A stretch of DNA of 15,487 nucleotides from Bacillota bacterium (GTDB taxonomy: Bacteria; Bacillota; Clostridia; Lachnospirales; Lachnospiraceae). How positions within the stretch are numbered: the first letter of the stretch is position 1; every line of letters starts with the position of its first letter. A program made the translations under genes and the position numbers. Positions 1 to 7,258 of this stretch are shown here, piece by piece. The stretch is from NCBI GenBank assembly GCA_023398615.1, contig JAEWSD010000085.1, positions 1-15,487 of the forward strand, given 5' to 3'. The notes under the pieces were generated by a model. The model was not told the DNA's origin. It was given only the letters and a program-made list of their open reading frames with translations, and did not search any database.

Positions 1-2
1 TA

Positions 3-1181
3 AGGAAGCTGCATGAGTATTTTGCATCCGTTACACCGACCAATAAAAATAAATATACCGGCCTGTTTGAGGGTTATAATCTGATTATGCTGACCGCAGA
101 GGGCTTTTCCCCATATGCCGTGGATGAAAAGGTAACGCCGACCCTGTATAAATTAGTCCATGAAGGATTTGTGTTCAACAATTTCTATACCCCGTTATGG
201 TGGGCAAGCACCAGTGACGGGGAATATGTGGCGTGTACCAGCCTGATTCCGAAGGTGGGTGTCACTAGTTTTTATGTGTCCGGTAGCAATGCGATGCCTT
301 TTGCCCTGGGAACACAGTTCGGAAAGCTTGGCTATGGCTGCCGCGCCTATCATGATCATACCTATACCTACTATAAACGCCATATCTCCCATCCTAATAT
401 GGGTTATCTCTATAAGGGTGTCGGAAACGGTCTTAAACTGACGGACTGCTGGCCGGAATCGGACCTGGAAATGATGGAGGTGACCATTCCGGAATATATT
501 GACGAACAGCCCTTCCATACCTATTACATGACAGTGAGCGGACATATGAATTATACCTTTTTTGGTAACAGCATGTCATCAAAGAACAAAGAGGCGGTGG
601 AGGACTTGCCTTATTCTCAGGAAGCCAGAGCCTATATCGCCTGTAACGTAGAATTGGACCGCGCCCTGGAAAAGCTTATCCGTGAGCTGAGGGATCACGG
701 GATTGCGGACCGGACCGTGATTGCACTTAGTGCGGATCACTATCCTTACGGTCTGGCGAAGGAAAAGATTGATGAGCTTGCCGGGCATGAGGTGGAGGAG
801 AACTTCGAGCTGTACCGGAATCATTTCATACTGTGGTCGGACAGCATCAAAGACCCCATTGTGATAGACAAGGTCTGCTCCAGTCTGGACATCATGCCTA
901 CCCTGTCCAATCTGTTTGGGCTGGAATTTGATTCTCGCTTATTCATGGGAAGGGACATCCTGTCCGATGCGGCGCCCTTAGTAATCTTTTCAAACCGCAG
1001 CTTCATTAACGATAAGGTAATGTATAACAGTGTAACGAAAGAAACGATAAATTTGACCAAGGAAGAACTGCCGGAGGATTATATCCGGACGATGAATCAA
1101 ATTGTCGATAACAAATTCCTGATATCCGAAAGCATTCTGGAAGAGGATTATTACCGGGATATTCAGGATGAAATCGAATAG
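3..1181 (+). CDS. LTA synthase-like sulfatase-family membrane enzyme, C-terminal part (5' partial)
   Basis: The reading frame is open from the left edge, so the ATG at 87 is internal and the true start lies outside the window. What is visible is the extracellular catalytic domain of an LTA-synthase/phosphoglycerol-transferase-type protein of the alkaline phosphatase superfamily; the N-terminal membrane segments expected for the family are missing. Seen: a metal-ligand Glu in LTAEGFSP (codon at 99), the nucleophile-type Thr in WASTSDGEY (codon at 210), and the Asp-His pair of SADHYPYGL (codons at 735 and 738), so all core catalytic positions are intact. Family members transfer glycerol phosphate or similar groups from phosphatidylglycerol onto cell-envelope polymers, or hydrolyse such groups. 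Which substrate applies cannot be told. It is followed by 138 bases before the next gene, with no convincing terminator, and seems functionally separate from the downstream operon. Confidence 0.8.
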   Translation, partial: RKLHEYFASVTPTNKNKYTGLFEGYNLIMLTAEGFSPYAVDEKVTPTLYKLVHEGFVFNNFYTPLWWASTSDGEYVACTSLIPKVGVTSFYVSGSNAMPFALGTQFGKLGYGCRAYHDHTYTYYKRHISHPNMGYLYKGVGNGLKLTDCWPESDLEMMEVTIPEYIDEQPFHTYYMTVSGHMNYTFFGNSMSSKNKEAVEDLPYSQEARAYIACNVELDRALEKLIRELRDHGIADRTVIALSADHYPYGLAKEKIDELAGHEVEENFELYRNHFILWSDSIKDPIVIDKVCSSLDIMPTLSNLFGLEFDSRLFMGRDILSDAAPLVIFSNRSFINDKVMYNSVTKETINLTKEELPEDYIRTMNQIVDNKFLISESILEEDYYRDIQDEIE

Positions 1182-1219
1182 AAGTATAAGTACATTTTGC
1201 ATAAAATTTTAAAAAAATG

Positions 1220-1248
1220 TTGACAAGTCATGTGCAATATGCTAATTT
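1220..1248 (+). promoter_or_regulatory. Sigma-A-type promoter of the catabolic operon
   Basis: A consensus TTGACA at 1220-1225 is followed after exactly 17 bases by TAATTT at 1243-1248. The predicted start site is around 1254-1256, so the operator at 1252-1268 would sit over the start of transcription, a classic repression position. It lies 72 bases before the regulator gene. Confidence 0.7.
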
Positions 1249-1251
1249 AAA

Positions 1252-1268
1252 TGTAGAACAACCTACAA
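1252..1268 (+). promoter_or_regulatory. Operator A, probable GntR-regulator binding site
   Basis: The 17 bases TGTAGAACAACCTACAA contain the inverted pair TGTAG and CTACA around AACAAC. Fifteen of 17 positions match the site at 2048-2064 in front of the solute-binding protein gene. The portion ATGTAGAACAA (1251-1261) fits 10 of 11 positions of the general FadR-subfamily operator pattern TNGTNNNACNA. A further CTACAA half-site lies at 1279-1284. Binding by the adjacent GntR protein, and so autoregulation, is inferred. Confidence 0.6.
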
Positions 1269-1319
1269 CTTAAAACAACTACAAAACCAATATCTTACGA
1301 AATAAAAAGGAGGTATGAT

Positions 1320-2009
1320 ATGTTAAGCCCTGTTAATAAAACAAGTGTTGCCGACAGTGTTTTTGACGGAATGCTGGAGATGCTGGCTTCAAGAAAATGG
1401 ATAGAGGGAACGAAAATTCCGTCTGAAAATGAATTGAAGGAATATTTTCAAGTCAGCAGGAATACGGTCAGACAAGCAATACAAAAATTGAGCGCACTGG
1501 GAGTTTTAGAGGCAAGACAGGGGGAAGGCACATTTGTAAAGAAGATTGATACGGGTTTCTATTTAAATATTTTAATTCCTTCCGTTTTCCTTGCGGCAGA
1601 TGACTGCATTAAGATATTGGAATTTGAAAAAAGTATTCAGGTAGAAAGCGTAAAAATTGCCGGTGTAGCAGCAACCACAACAGAGATTGAGAAACTTGCC
1701 TTTTATCTGGATCAAATGAAGAGCAAATCGGATCCGGATGAATTCTTTGAGTTTGATATAGAGTACCATAAATATCTTTCTCAAATTACACATAATGAAA
1801 TGTTTTATAAATCCATGATGATCATTAAAGGTATGCTTAGTGAGGGTTTACGCCAAGTTGTTATCAGATATGGTAAAGAACACAGTATTTATTACCATAC
1901 GAGAATTTATGAACTGTTATTGGCACGTAAGGTGGATGAGGCAGCTTTATTAATGGATGAACATATGCGTGAGGTTTTGGACAACCTGAAAACGGTGTTG
2001 AATAAATAG
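1320..2009 (+). CDS. GntR-family transcriptional regulator, FCD (FadR-like) subfamily
   Basis: A 229-residue cytoplasmic one-component repressor or activator. Residues about 7-75 form the winged helix with the GntR pattern (KIPSENELKEYFQVSRNTVRQA, then LEARQGEGTFV). Residues about 95-222 are an all-helical FCD effector domain with Asp146, His150, His193 and His215 in the places that usually bind a metal ion contacting a carboxylate ligand; this suggests an organic-acid or sugar-acid effector but does not prove it. The start ATG is preceded by AAAAGGAGG with 6 bases spacing. It is the first gene of the catabolic locus, and two similar operator-like sites lie before it and before the next gene, so it probably controls itself and the transporter/enzyme genes. 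Length is typical for the family. Confidence 0.88.
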   Translation: MLSPVNKTSVADSVFDGMLEMLASRKWIEGTKIPSENELKEYFQVSRNTVRQAIQKLSALGVLEARQGEGTFVKKIDTGFYLNILIPSVFLAADDCIKILEFEKSIQVESVKIAGVAATTTEIEKLAFYLDQMKSKSDPDEFFEFDIEYHKYLSQITHNEMFYKSMMIIKGMLSEGLRQVVIRYGKEHSIYYHTRIYELLLARKVDEAALLMDEHMREVLDNLKTVLNK

Positions 2010-2035
2010 TAGTTGATTTAAGTTGCAGGGGAATC

Positions 2036-2066
2036 AATTGTTTAACTTGTAGGACAACCAACAATT
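2036..2066 (+). promoter_or_regulatory. Operator B upstream of the solute-binding protein gene
   Basis: The core TTGTAGGACAACCAACAA (2047-2064) repeats operator A. Its first 11 bases are a perfect TTGT-N3-ACAA palindrome matching the FadR-subfamily pattern. It is nested in a wider dyad: AATTGTT at 2036-2042 and AACAATT at 2060-2066 are exact reverse complements. It ends only three bases before the ribosome binding site of the solute-binding protein gene. I see no strong promoter between the regulator gene and this site (TTGATT at 2013-2018 is weak), so it may act as an internal control point or roadblock rather than over a promoter. Confidence 0.55.
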
Positions 2067-2081
2067 AAAGGAGTGAAAGGT

Positions 2082-3446
2082 ATGAAAAAAAGGGCATTGG
2101 CATTAGTTATGGTAATCATATTATCCATGATGTTTGGGGCATGCAGTGGAAATAATAAGGATGCGGATACAAAGGAAGCCGAAAATACCGATAACGGCAG
2201 TACGGAAGTCTTTACGGATAAAGACCCTAAGGAATATTCCGGTACTTTGAAATTACTGGCACATTCGGAACAGTTAAAGCCGGTTATTGAAAAGTTTGAG
2301 GAAGCCTATCCGAATGTAAAGGTTGAAATGTCTTTGGTGGCAGGTGAGGAACAGTTAACCAAAATAAATAACATGGTTCAATCAGGAACGGATGTCCCTG
2401 ATCTATATACATGCCGTACCCAGTTTGTAAGAGGACTGGTTGAGGCAGACGGCTACTATGCGGATTTGTCGAAGGCACCGTTTGCGGGAGATGAACTGGC
2501 TAAGAATCTGGTTCCTTATACCGTAGACCTGGGAAGAGACTTGAACGGAGATGTCAGGGTATTGTCCTGGCAAGCCCCGATAGGTGGAATCTTCTATAGA
2601 AGAAGCCTGGCAAAAGAGTATTTTGGTACGGATGATCCGGCAGAAATCTCCAAATTGTTCTCCAGCTATGATAAATGGCTTGAAACAGCCCGTACCGTTA
2701 AGGAAAAGAGCGGCGGCAAGGTAAAGGCTTTCTCGGATTTCAGCGATACCTATAATGCATGGCGCTATGCAGGCACGACAGGATGGGTGACGGACGGCAA
2801 ATTAACCATCGATGAAAACGTGCCCGAAATGTTTGATTTTGCAAAAACCATTTATACGGAAGACCTGGATCTGAAGATTAAAAAGTATACTCCGGAATTC
2901 TATGCAGCCATTGCCAATCAGGAGCTGTTTAGTTTAACAGGTCCTACCTGGGTCCTTAATTTCAACCTGATGCCGTCTTCACCGGAAACGGCAGGCGACT
3001 GGGCTTTGGCTTCCGCTCCGAATTCCTATAATCAGGGCGGCACATTTATCGGTATCTACGAGAAATGTAAGCAGAAGGAATTGGCATGGCAGTTTATAAA
3101 ATTCTTGTTTGGAAATGAAGAAGCCATTACCTATTATGCTTCTACCGCCGGAGACTATGTTTCCAATATGAATATTTCTTCTAAGATTGCCGCCTTACCG
3201 GAAGAGGAAAGGGCAAAAATGCCTACCTTTGCTTATATGGGCAATCAGAATATTTATGAATTTTACAATTCCGAGGTAGAAAAGGGCATTAACTCTTCGA
3301 TTATTACGAACTATGATGAACGTTTTGACGCTTATATTGCTACCGCTATGGAATCATACTGTAAAGGTGATATAAGCTATGAGGAAGCAATCCAGCAATT
3401 CAAAGATGATGTTGCTACCAATGCACCGGAAGTAGTACAGGAATAA
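2082..3446 (+). CDS. ABC transporter solute-binding lipoprotein (family 1, CUT1 sugar type)
   Basis: The substrate-capturing component of the importer, anchored outside the membrane. The ATG at 2082 is chosen over the in-frame GTG at 2073 because the latter overlaps the Shine-Dalgarno sequence AAAGGAG (2067-2073). From this start the protein has 454 residues, with a lipoprotein signal: basic MKKR, a hydrophobic stretch, then FGAC with lipidated Cys21, followed by a polar, Asp/Glu-rich linker. The mature part resembles UgpB/MalE-type proteins, for example KLLAHSEQLKPVIEKFEEAYPNV near the N terminus and the FIGIYEKCKQKELAWQFIKFLF segment in the C-terminal lobe; length is normal for the family. 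It is followed by a strong hairpin at 3459-3528, which may favour its message over the distal permease genes. Exact ligand cannot be read from the sequence; a sugar, polyol or sugar acid is likely. Confidence 0.87.
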   Translation: MKKRALALVMVIILSMMFGACSGNNKDADTKEAENTDNGSTEVFTDKDPKEYSGTLKLLAHSEQLKPVIEKFEEAYPNVKVEMSLVAGEEQLTKINNMVQSGTDVPDLYTCRTQFVRGLVEADGYYADLSKAPFAGDELAKNLVPYTVDLGRDLNGDVRVLSWQAPIGGIFYRRSLAKEYFGTDDPAEISKLFSSYDKWLETARTVKEKSGGKVKAFSDFSDTYNAWRYAGTTGWVTDGKLTIDENVPEMFDFAKTIYTEDLDLKIKKYTPEFYAAIANQELFSLTGPTWVLNFNLMPSSPETAGDWALASAPNSYNQGGTFIGIYEKCKQKELAWQFIKFLFGNEEAITYYASTAGDYVSNMNISSKIAALPEEERAKMPTFAYMGNQNIYEFYNSEVEKGINSSIITNYDERFDAYIATAMESYCKGDISYEEAIQQFKDDVATNAPEVVQE

Positions 3447-3458
3447 TCACTAAAATGA

Positions 3459-3528
3459 GGGTGCTGCAAAAACTCATAATACGGTGGACATTTCGAAGAG
3501 CTTTACTATAGTGAGTTCTGCAGCGCCC
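3459..3528 (+). repeat. 70-bp imperfect palindrome (intercistronic hairpin, possible dispersed repeat)
   Basis: The left arm GGGTGCTGCAAAAACTCA (3459-3476) and the right arm TGAGTTCTGCAGCGCCC (3512-3528) are reverse complements apart from one G-U pair and one bulge, enclosing about 35 bases. It lies in the 110-base gap between the solute-binding protein gene and the isomerase gene. There is no T-run after it, so it does not look like a full intrinsic terminator. A role in stabilising the upstream message or partial attenuation is inferred. Its ends also look like those of small palindromic repeats; see the similar stretch at 10369-10409. Confidence 0.6.
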
Positions 3529-3556
3529 ACCGCAGAAAAAGAATGGAGGCAGAATT

Positions 3557-4360
3557 ATGTTACTGGGAGCCAGGACACAATTAATGGACGGCAAATATAC
3601 CTTTGAGGAAATCTTTAAATTTTCCAAAGAGTGCGGAGCCGAGACTTTAGAATATTGCTGTGAGGATTTTAATTTTCATTACAGGCCGGAGACAACGGAG
3701 GACTACACGATTGCACATATTAAGGAGCTTATTGCCAAATACGGTGTGAAGGTGAGCGCGGTAGGGAACCATCTGTCATTTGTAGAGAATAATATCAATT
3801 TTGAGGCAATTAAGAAGATGATTCCTAAGACAGGGAGACTGGGAACGGATGTTTTTATCATATCTTCAAACCCTCCGGTCGGATCAAACTATGCAAATTA
3901 TAAACTGCAGAAGCCGGAGGCTATCGTAACCTATAAAAAAAGGCTGAAGGAGCTGTTGGAAATATCGGAATATCATGGCGTTAAACTGGCATTGGAAGCC
4001 GAACCGCCGGGATTTATTCCAAGAAGCATCGATATGCTGAACTTAATTGATGAAATGAATTCGGAAGCCCTGTGCGTTAATTTTGATATCGGACATGCTT
4101 TCCTGACGGATGTCGACATGATGGATTCCATAAGAAAATTCGGTACACGGATTGTCCATTCGCATATTGAGAATCTGATCAGAGGGGAACACCTGCATCG
4201 GCTGCTGGATGACGGTGACATAGATTTAAAAGCCTGTTTAAAGGAGATGAAAGCGAACGGATTTGACGGTGCGGTAGCAATCGACCTGTATGCGTATGAA
4301 TATGATGCCGTCTTAAAGCAATCCATAGATACCTTGCGTTCTTTGTTTTCCGGTCTTTAA
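3557..4360 (+). CDS. Sugar (phosphate) isomerase/epimerase-type TIM-barrel protein
   Basis: A 267-residue protein of the xylose isomerase-like/AP-endonuclease-2 superfamily (COG1082 type). Conserved metal-site candidates are present in order: Glu147 in LALEAEP, Asp177 with Gly179-His180 in NFDIGHA, His201/His203 in HSHIEN, the HLHR segment with His214, and the strand AIDLYAYEYD with Asp243/Glu248. Relatives isomerise or epimerise keto sugars, and some members act as dehydratases or beta-eliminating enzymes, so the reaction is not fixed by family. The ATG has GGAGG 7 bases upstream. It sits between transporter genes of one operon, so it very likely acts on the imported substrate or its oxidised product. 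Length is within the usual 260-290 range. Confidence 0.8.
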   Translation: MLLGARTQLMDGKYTFEEIFKFSKECGAETLEYCCEDFNFHYRPETTEDYTIAHIKELIAKYGVKVSAVGNHLSFVENNINFEAIKKMIPKTGRLGTDVFIISSNPPVGSNYANYKLQKPEAIVTYKKRLKELLEISEYHGVKLALEAEPPGFIPRSIDMLNLIDEMNSEALCVNFDIGHAFLTDVDMMDSIRKFGTRIVHSHIENLIRGEHLHRLLDDGDIDLKACLKEMKANGFDGAVAIDLYAYEYDAVLKQSIDTLRSLFSGL

Positions 4361-4394
4361 ATCATAGACCGGAAGGAATGGGGTGGTAAGAGTA

Positions 4395-5306
4395 ATGACT
4401 GATGTAAGAAAGAAAAGTAAGCTGGATAAAAGCAGATACGGCATGTATTTTATATTACCGTTTTTCATTGTTTTTATTTTGATCCAGTTATATCCGATGC
4501 TTTATACCTTGTATTTAAGCTTTACAAGCTGGAATGGAATGACACCCGTAAAGCAGCTTGTCGGAGGGGCAAATTACCTGAGACTGGTTAAGGACAGGCT
4601 TTTTTACAAAACGATCTTTAACACTTTATTTATCTGGATCATAAGTGTGACTCCCAGAATGGTCGTAGGCCTTTTGGTTGCGGTCGCACTGACACAGTAT
4701 AAAAAAGTAAAGGGTGCAAGCCTGTTCAGAGCGCTCTTTTATTTCCCTAATCTGGTAACGGCTTCCTCCATTTCCGTACTGCTGTCTATGATATTAAGCT
4801 GGCAGACGGGCATACTGAACAAGCTGCTGCTCTCTTTCGGACTGATACAAAGTCCGGTTGAATGGCTGGGGAATCCCTTCTATGCAAGAAGTGCGGTTGC
4901 AATAACGATTTGGTGGATGTGGTTCGGACATGCAACAATCCTGTTCATGACCGGTATCTTAAGTGTTCCGAATGACCTGCTGGAATCCGCCAAGGTAGAT
5001 GGGGCTAATAACTGGAAAAGATTTTGCTATGTGACTTTTCCGCTATTAAAACCTACCTTTTCGTATGTTTTTATCACATCCTTAATAGGCGGCTTACAGA
5101 ACTTCGATATTCCCAAGATCTTGACGGACGGCCTGGGGTCACCGGATAAATCCATTCTGACTTCTGTTATGTATCTGTATAACTTAACGTTTACTTCTCA
5201 GCAGTTTGGATACGGTTCGGCTATTGCATACGGGTTATTTGTGGTGATCATGTTAATTACCCTGTTTACCTTTAGAATAATCAATAAGAAAAACAGCTAC
5301 GAATAG
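4395..5306 (+). CDS. ABC sugar transporter permease, MalF/UgpA type
   Basis: An integral membrane subunit of the CUT1 importer. About six hydrophobic segments are visible, beginning with FILPFFIVFILIQLYPMLY. The ATPase-docking EAA loop is seen as SAKVDGANNWKRFCYVTFPL in the C-terminal half. The N terminus is short and lysine-rich, as expected on the cytoplasmic side. The start is uncertain: ATG 4395 has GGTGG about 9 bases upstream, while an in-frame GTG at 4383 with AAGGA 5 bases upstream would add four residues (MVRV). It is followed after 11 bases by the second permease, whose ribosome binding site overlaps this gene's stop. No ATPase gene is present in the locus, so a shared MsmX-like ATPase encoded elsewhere is expected. 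Confidence 0.87.
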   Translation: MTDVRKKSKLDKSRYGMYFILPFFIVFILIQLYPMLYTLYLSFTSWNGMTPVKQLVGGANYLRLVKDRLFYKTIFNTLFIWIISVTPRMVVGLLVAVALTQYKKVKGASLFRALFYFPNLVTASSISVLLSMILSWQTGILNKLLLSFGLIQSPVEWLGNPFYARSAVAITIWWMWFGHATILFMTGILSVPNDLLESAKVDGANNWKRFCYVTFPLLKPTFSYVFITSLIGGLQNFDIPKILTDGLGSPDKSILTSVMYLYNLTFTSQQFGYGSAIAYGLFVVIMLITLFTFRIINKKNSYE

Positions 5307-5317
5307 GAGGGAGCGGA

Positions 5318-6151
5318 ATGAGCCATAGGTTAAAAAAAATAATCAGCTATATCATATTATATGCATTTTTGCTTTTTCTCACGGTTATTTGTGTCCTTCC
5401 CTTCTATTCCATGATCATAAGCGCAACGCATACCGGGGCCGACCTGGCAAAGGGATTGGTTGTTTTGCCGGGAGAAGCATTCTTCGGGAATTATGAACGG
5501 CTTTTACGGACAACCGATATCTGGCGCTGGTTCTTCAACAGTTTCTTTATCGCGTTGCCTTCCACAATGCTGTCCGCCTATTTCGGAGCATTGACGGCAT
5601 ACGGATTTGCCAAATTCAGGTTTAAGGGACGCGGTATCTTATACATGGTGGTCTTATCCACAATGATGATTCCGGGGCAGGTGACTTTGATCGGTTTATT
5701 CCAAATCAGCAAAATGTATGGTTTATTAAATACCTATGTTCCGCTGGTTGCACCGGCAATTATCAGCGGGACCTCGGTATTCTGGATGAGAAGTGCTATT
5801 GAAAGCACCATTGACGATGCATATATTGAAGCTGCCCGGATAGACAGCTACGGCGAATTTATGATCTTTAACAAAATTATTATACCGCTGGTGAAACCGG
5901 CTATCGCAACGATATCGATCATTAATTTCATCGGTGTATGGAACAACTATATGGGGCCGCTTATCATGTTAAACTCCGACCGCAAATATCCGCTCGCCCT
6001 GGGGATAGCGATATTAAAGGGAATGGAATCACAGGATCTGGGTGTCATTTATATGGGAGTTGCAATTTCAATTGTTCCAATCATGATCGTATTTTCATTT
6101 CTGTCGAAACATATTATCGGCGGGTTGACGGTCGGCGGCGTAAAAGGATAA
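5318..6151 (+). CDS. ABC sugar transporter permease, MalG/UgpE type
   Basis: The second membrane subunit of the importer, 277 residues. The N-terminal segment (about residues 9-32) is a membrane helix and is followed by the long external loop typical of MalG-type permeases (ATHTGADLAKG and on). The EAA loop is at about residues 171-190 (EAARIDSYGEFMIFNKIIIP). The C terminus GGLTVGGVKG is characteristic of CUT1 MalG-like subunits. The start ATG is preceded by AGGAGGG overlapping the stop of the first permease, indicating tight translation coupling. Together with the binding protein at 2082 it completes the importer except for the ATPase. Confidence 0.9.
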   Translation: MSHRLKKIISYIILYAFLLFLTVICVLPFYSMIISATHTGADLAKGLVVLPGEAFFGNYERLLRTTDIWRWFFNSFFIALPSTMLSAYFGALTAYGFAKFRFKGRGILYMVVLSTMMIPGQVTLIGLFQISKMYGLLNTYVPLVAPAIISGTSVFWMRSAIESTIDDAYIEAARIDSYGEFMIFNKIIIPLVKPAIATISIINFIGVWNNYMGPLIMLNSDRKYPLALGIAILKGMESQDLGVIYMGVAISIVPIMIVFSFLSKHIIGGLTVGGVKG

Positions 6152-6163
6152 GGAGGCTAGTTT

Positions 6164-7258
6164 ATGGAGAAATATCAGATTCCGGATAAAATGAAGGCAA
6201 TGGTATTAACTGCGCCCGGGCAATGGGAGATTCAGGAGGTAAAGGTACCTGTGCCCGGACCGGAGGAGGTTCTATGTAAAATCGGCGGAGTTGCGATCTG
6301 CGGGAGTGACCCCGAGATTATTAGCGGCGGATTGGCGGGAACATGGCCTCCGTATTATCCGTTTATCGCGGGACATGAATGGTCCGGCAGGGTAGTGGCC
6401 GTTGGCCCGGAGGTTACAAAATTCAAGGCGGGCGACCGTGTGGCAGGGGAAGCTCATAAAGGCTGCGGGCATTGCAGAAACTGTCTGGAGGGAAGATACA
6501 CAATCTGCCTGAACTACGGAAAACCGGAAACCGGGCACCGCCATTACGGGTTTACGAGCTACGGCGCATATGCACAGTATTGCACCTATCATATCAAGAG
6601 TGTGACGCCTATGCCGGATAACATTACCTATAATGAGGCGGCTATGTGCGATACGGCCGGTGTTGCTTTGCACGGCTTGGAGCTTACCGGGGTTACTGCC
6701 GGCTCGACGGTGGCAGTCATCGGCCCGGGTCCGATCGGGATTATGACCATGAAGCTTGCAAAGGCGCTCGGGGCGTCTAAGGTTATTGTGATAGGCCGTT
6801 CCCCAAGACTGGAAGCGGCCGTGAAAATGGGCTGTGATTATGCCGTGGATTTTACAAAAGAGGATCCGGTTGAAAAGGTCCGTGAGATCACGGGCGGATT
6901 AGGCGCGGATGTGGTGGCGGAATGCTCCGGTGCTCCGGGAACCATCAAGCAGTCGATATACATGAGCAGAAAGGGCGGAAAGATCGTTATGCTGGGAGTT
7001 GCCAAGGACGGGGTTACGGAAGATATTCCGTTAAAATATGTTACCCATAACGAACTGTCCATTCTCGGCTCCAGGGCAAATCCGAACGACGGCTGGAAGA
7101 TTATGAACCTTATTTCCGGCGGAAACCTTTATGTGAAAGACATGGTAACACATACCTTTGACCTGGATCATGCAGGAGACGCATTCCATACTTTTATAAA
7201 TCGGATTGACGGCGCAATGAAAGTGGTAATTAATCCGAATGGGGGAGAGGATGACTGA
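6164..7258 (+). CDS. Zinc-dependent medium-chain dehydrogenase (sorbitol/threonine dehydrogenase-like)
   Basis: A 364-residue NAD(P)-dependent alcohol or polyol dehydrogenase of the MDR superfamily. Seen: catalytic zinc ligands Cys46 (ICGSDPE) and His71-Glu72 (AGHEW), with Asp163 in the MCDTAG segment where many relatives have Glu; the four structural-zinc cysteines 101, 104, 107 and 115; and a Rossmann GPGPIG at 187-192. The start ATG has AAGGAGG 8 bases upstream. Its last codons overlap the next start (TGATG), so the two dehydrogenases are translationally coupled and probably act in consecutive steps. Substrate is not predictable; a sugar, polyol or hydroxy acid matching the transporter is likely. 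Tetrameric cytoplasmic enzyme by family. Confidence 0.88.
   Translation: MEKYQIPDKMKAMVLTAPGQWEIQEVKVPVPGPEEVLCKIGGVAICGSDPEIISGGLAGTWPPYYPFIAGHEWSGRVVAVGPEVTKFKAGDRVAGEAHKGCGHCRNCLEGRYTICLNYGKPETGHRHYGFTSYGAYAQYCTYHIKSVTPMPDNITYNEAAMCDTAGVALHGLELTGVTAGSTVAVIGPGPIGIMTMKLAKALGASKVIVIGRSPRLEAAVKMGCDYAVDFTKEDPVEKVREITGGLGADVVAECSGAPGTIKQSIYMSRKGGKIVMLGVAKDGVTEDIPLKYVTHNELSILGSRANPNDGWKIMNLISGGNLYVKDMVTHTFDLDHAGDAFHTFINRIDGAMKVVINPNGGEDD

Noticed and set aside
195..1202. Several minus-strand open frames across the LTA synthase-like gene
   Set aside because: They mirror a strong plus-strand coding frame with conserved motifs and have no ribosome binding sites or recognisable products.
2073..2081. 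GTG at 2073 as start of the binding protein
   Set aside because: It overlaps the Shine-Dalgarno AAAGGAG, which is well placed for ATG 2082, and the latter gives a clean lipoprotein signal.
3459..3528. Intrinsic terminator ending transcription after the binding-protein gene
   Set aside because: No T-run follows the hairpin and the downstream genes lack their own promoter, so it is called an intercistronic hairpin instead.
3557..4360. C-glycoside-cleaving DfgA-type enzyme
   Set aside because: The superfamily is shared, but no small DfgB partner or Gfo/Idh-type oxidoreductase is present in the locus.
5938..6189. Plus-strand 83-codon frame overlapping the end of the second permease
   Set aside because: It lies in another frame of a conserved permease, has an Arg/Cys-rich improbable composition, and overlaps the start of the next gene.
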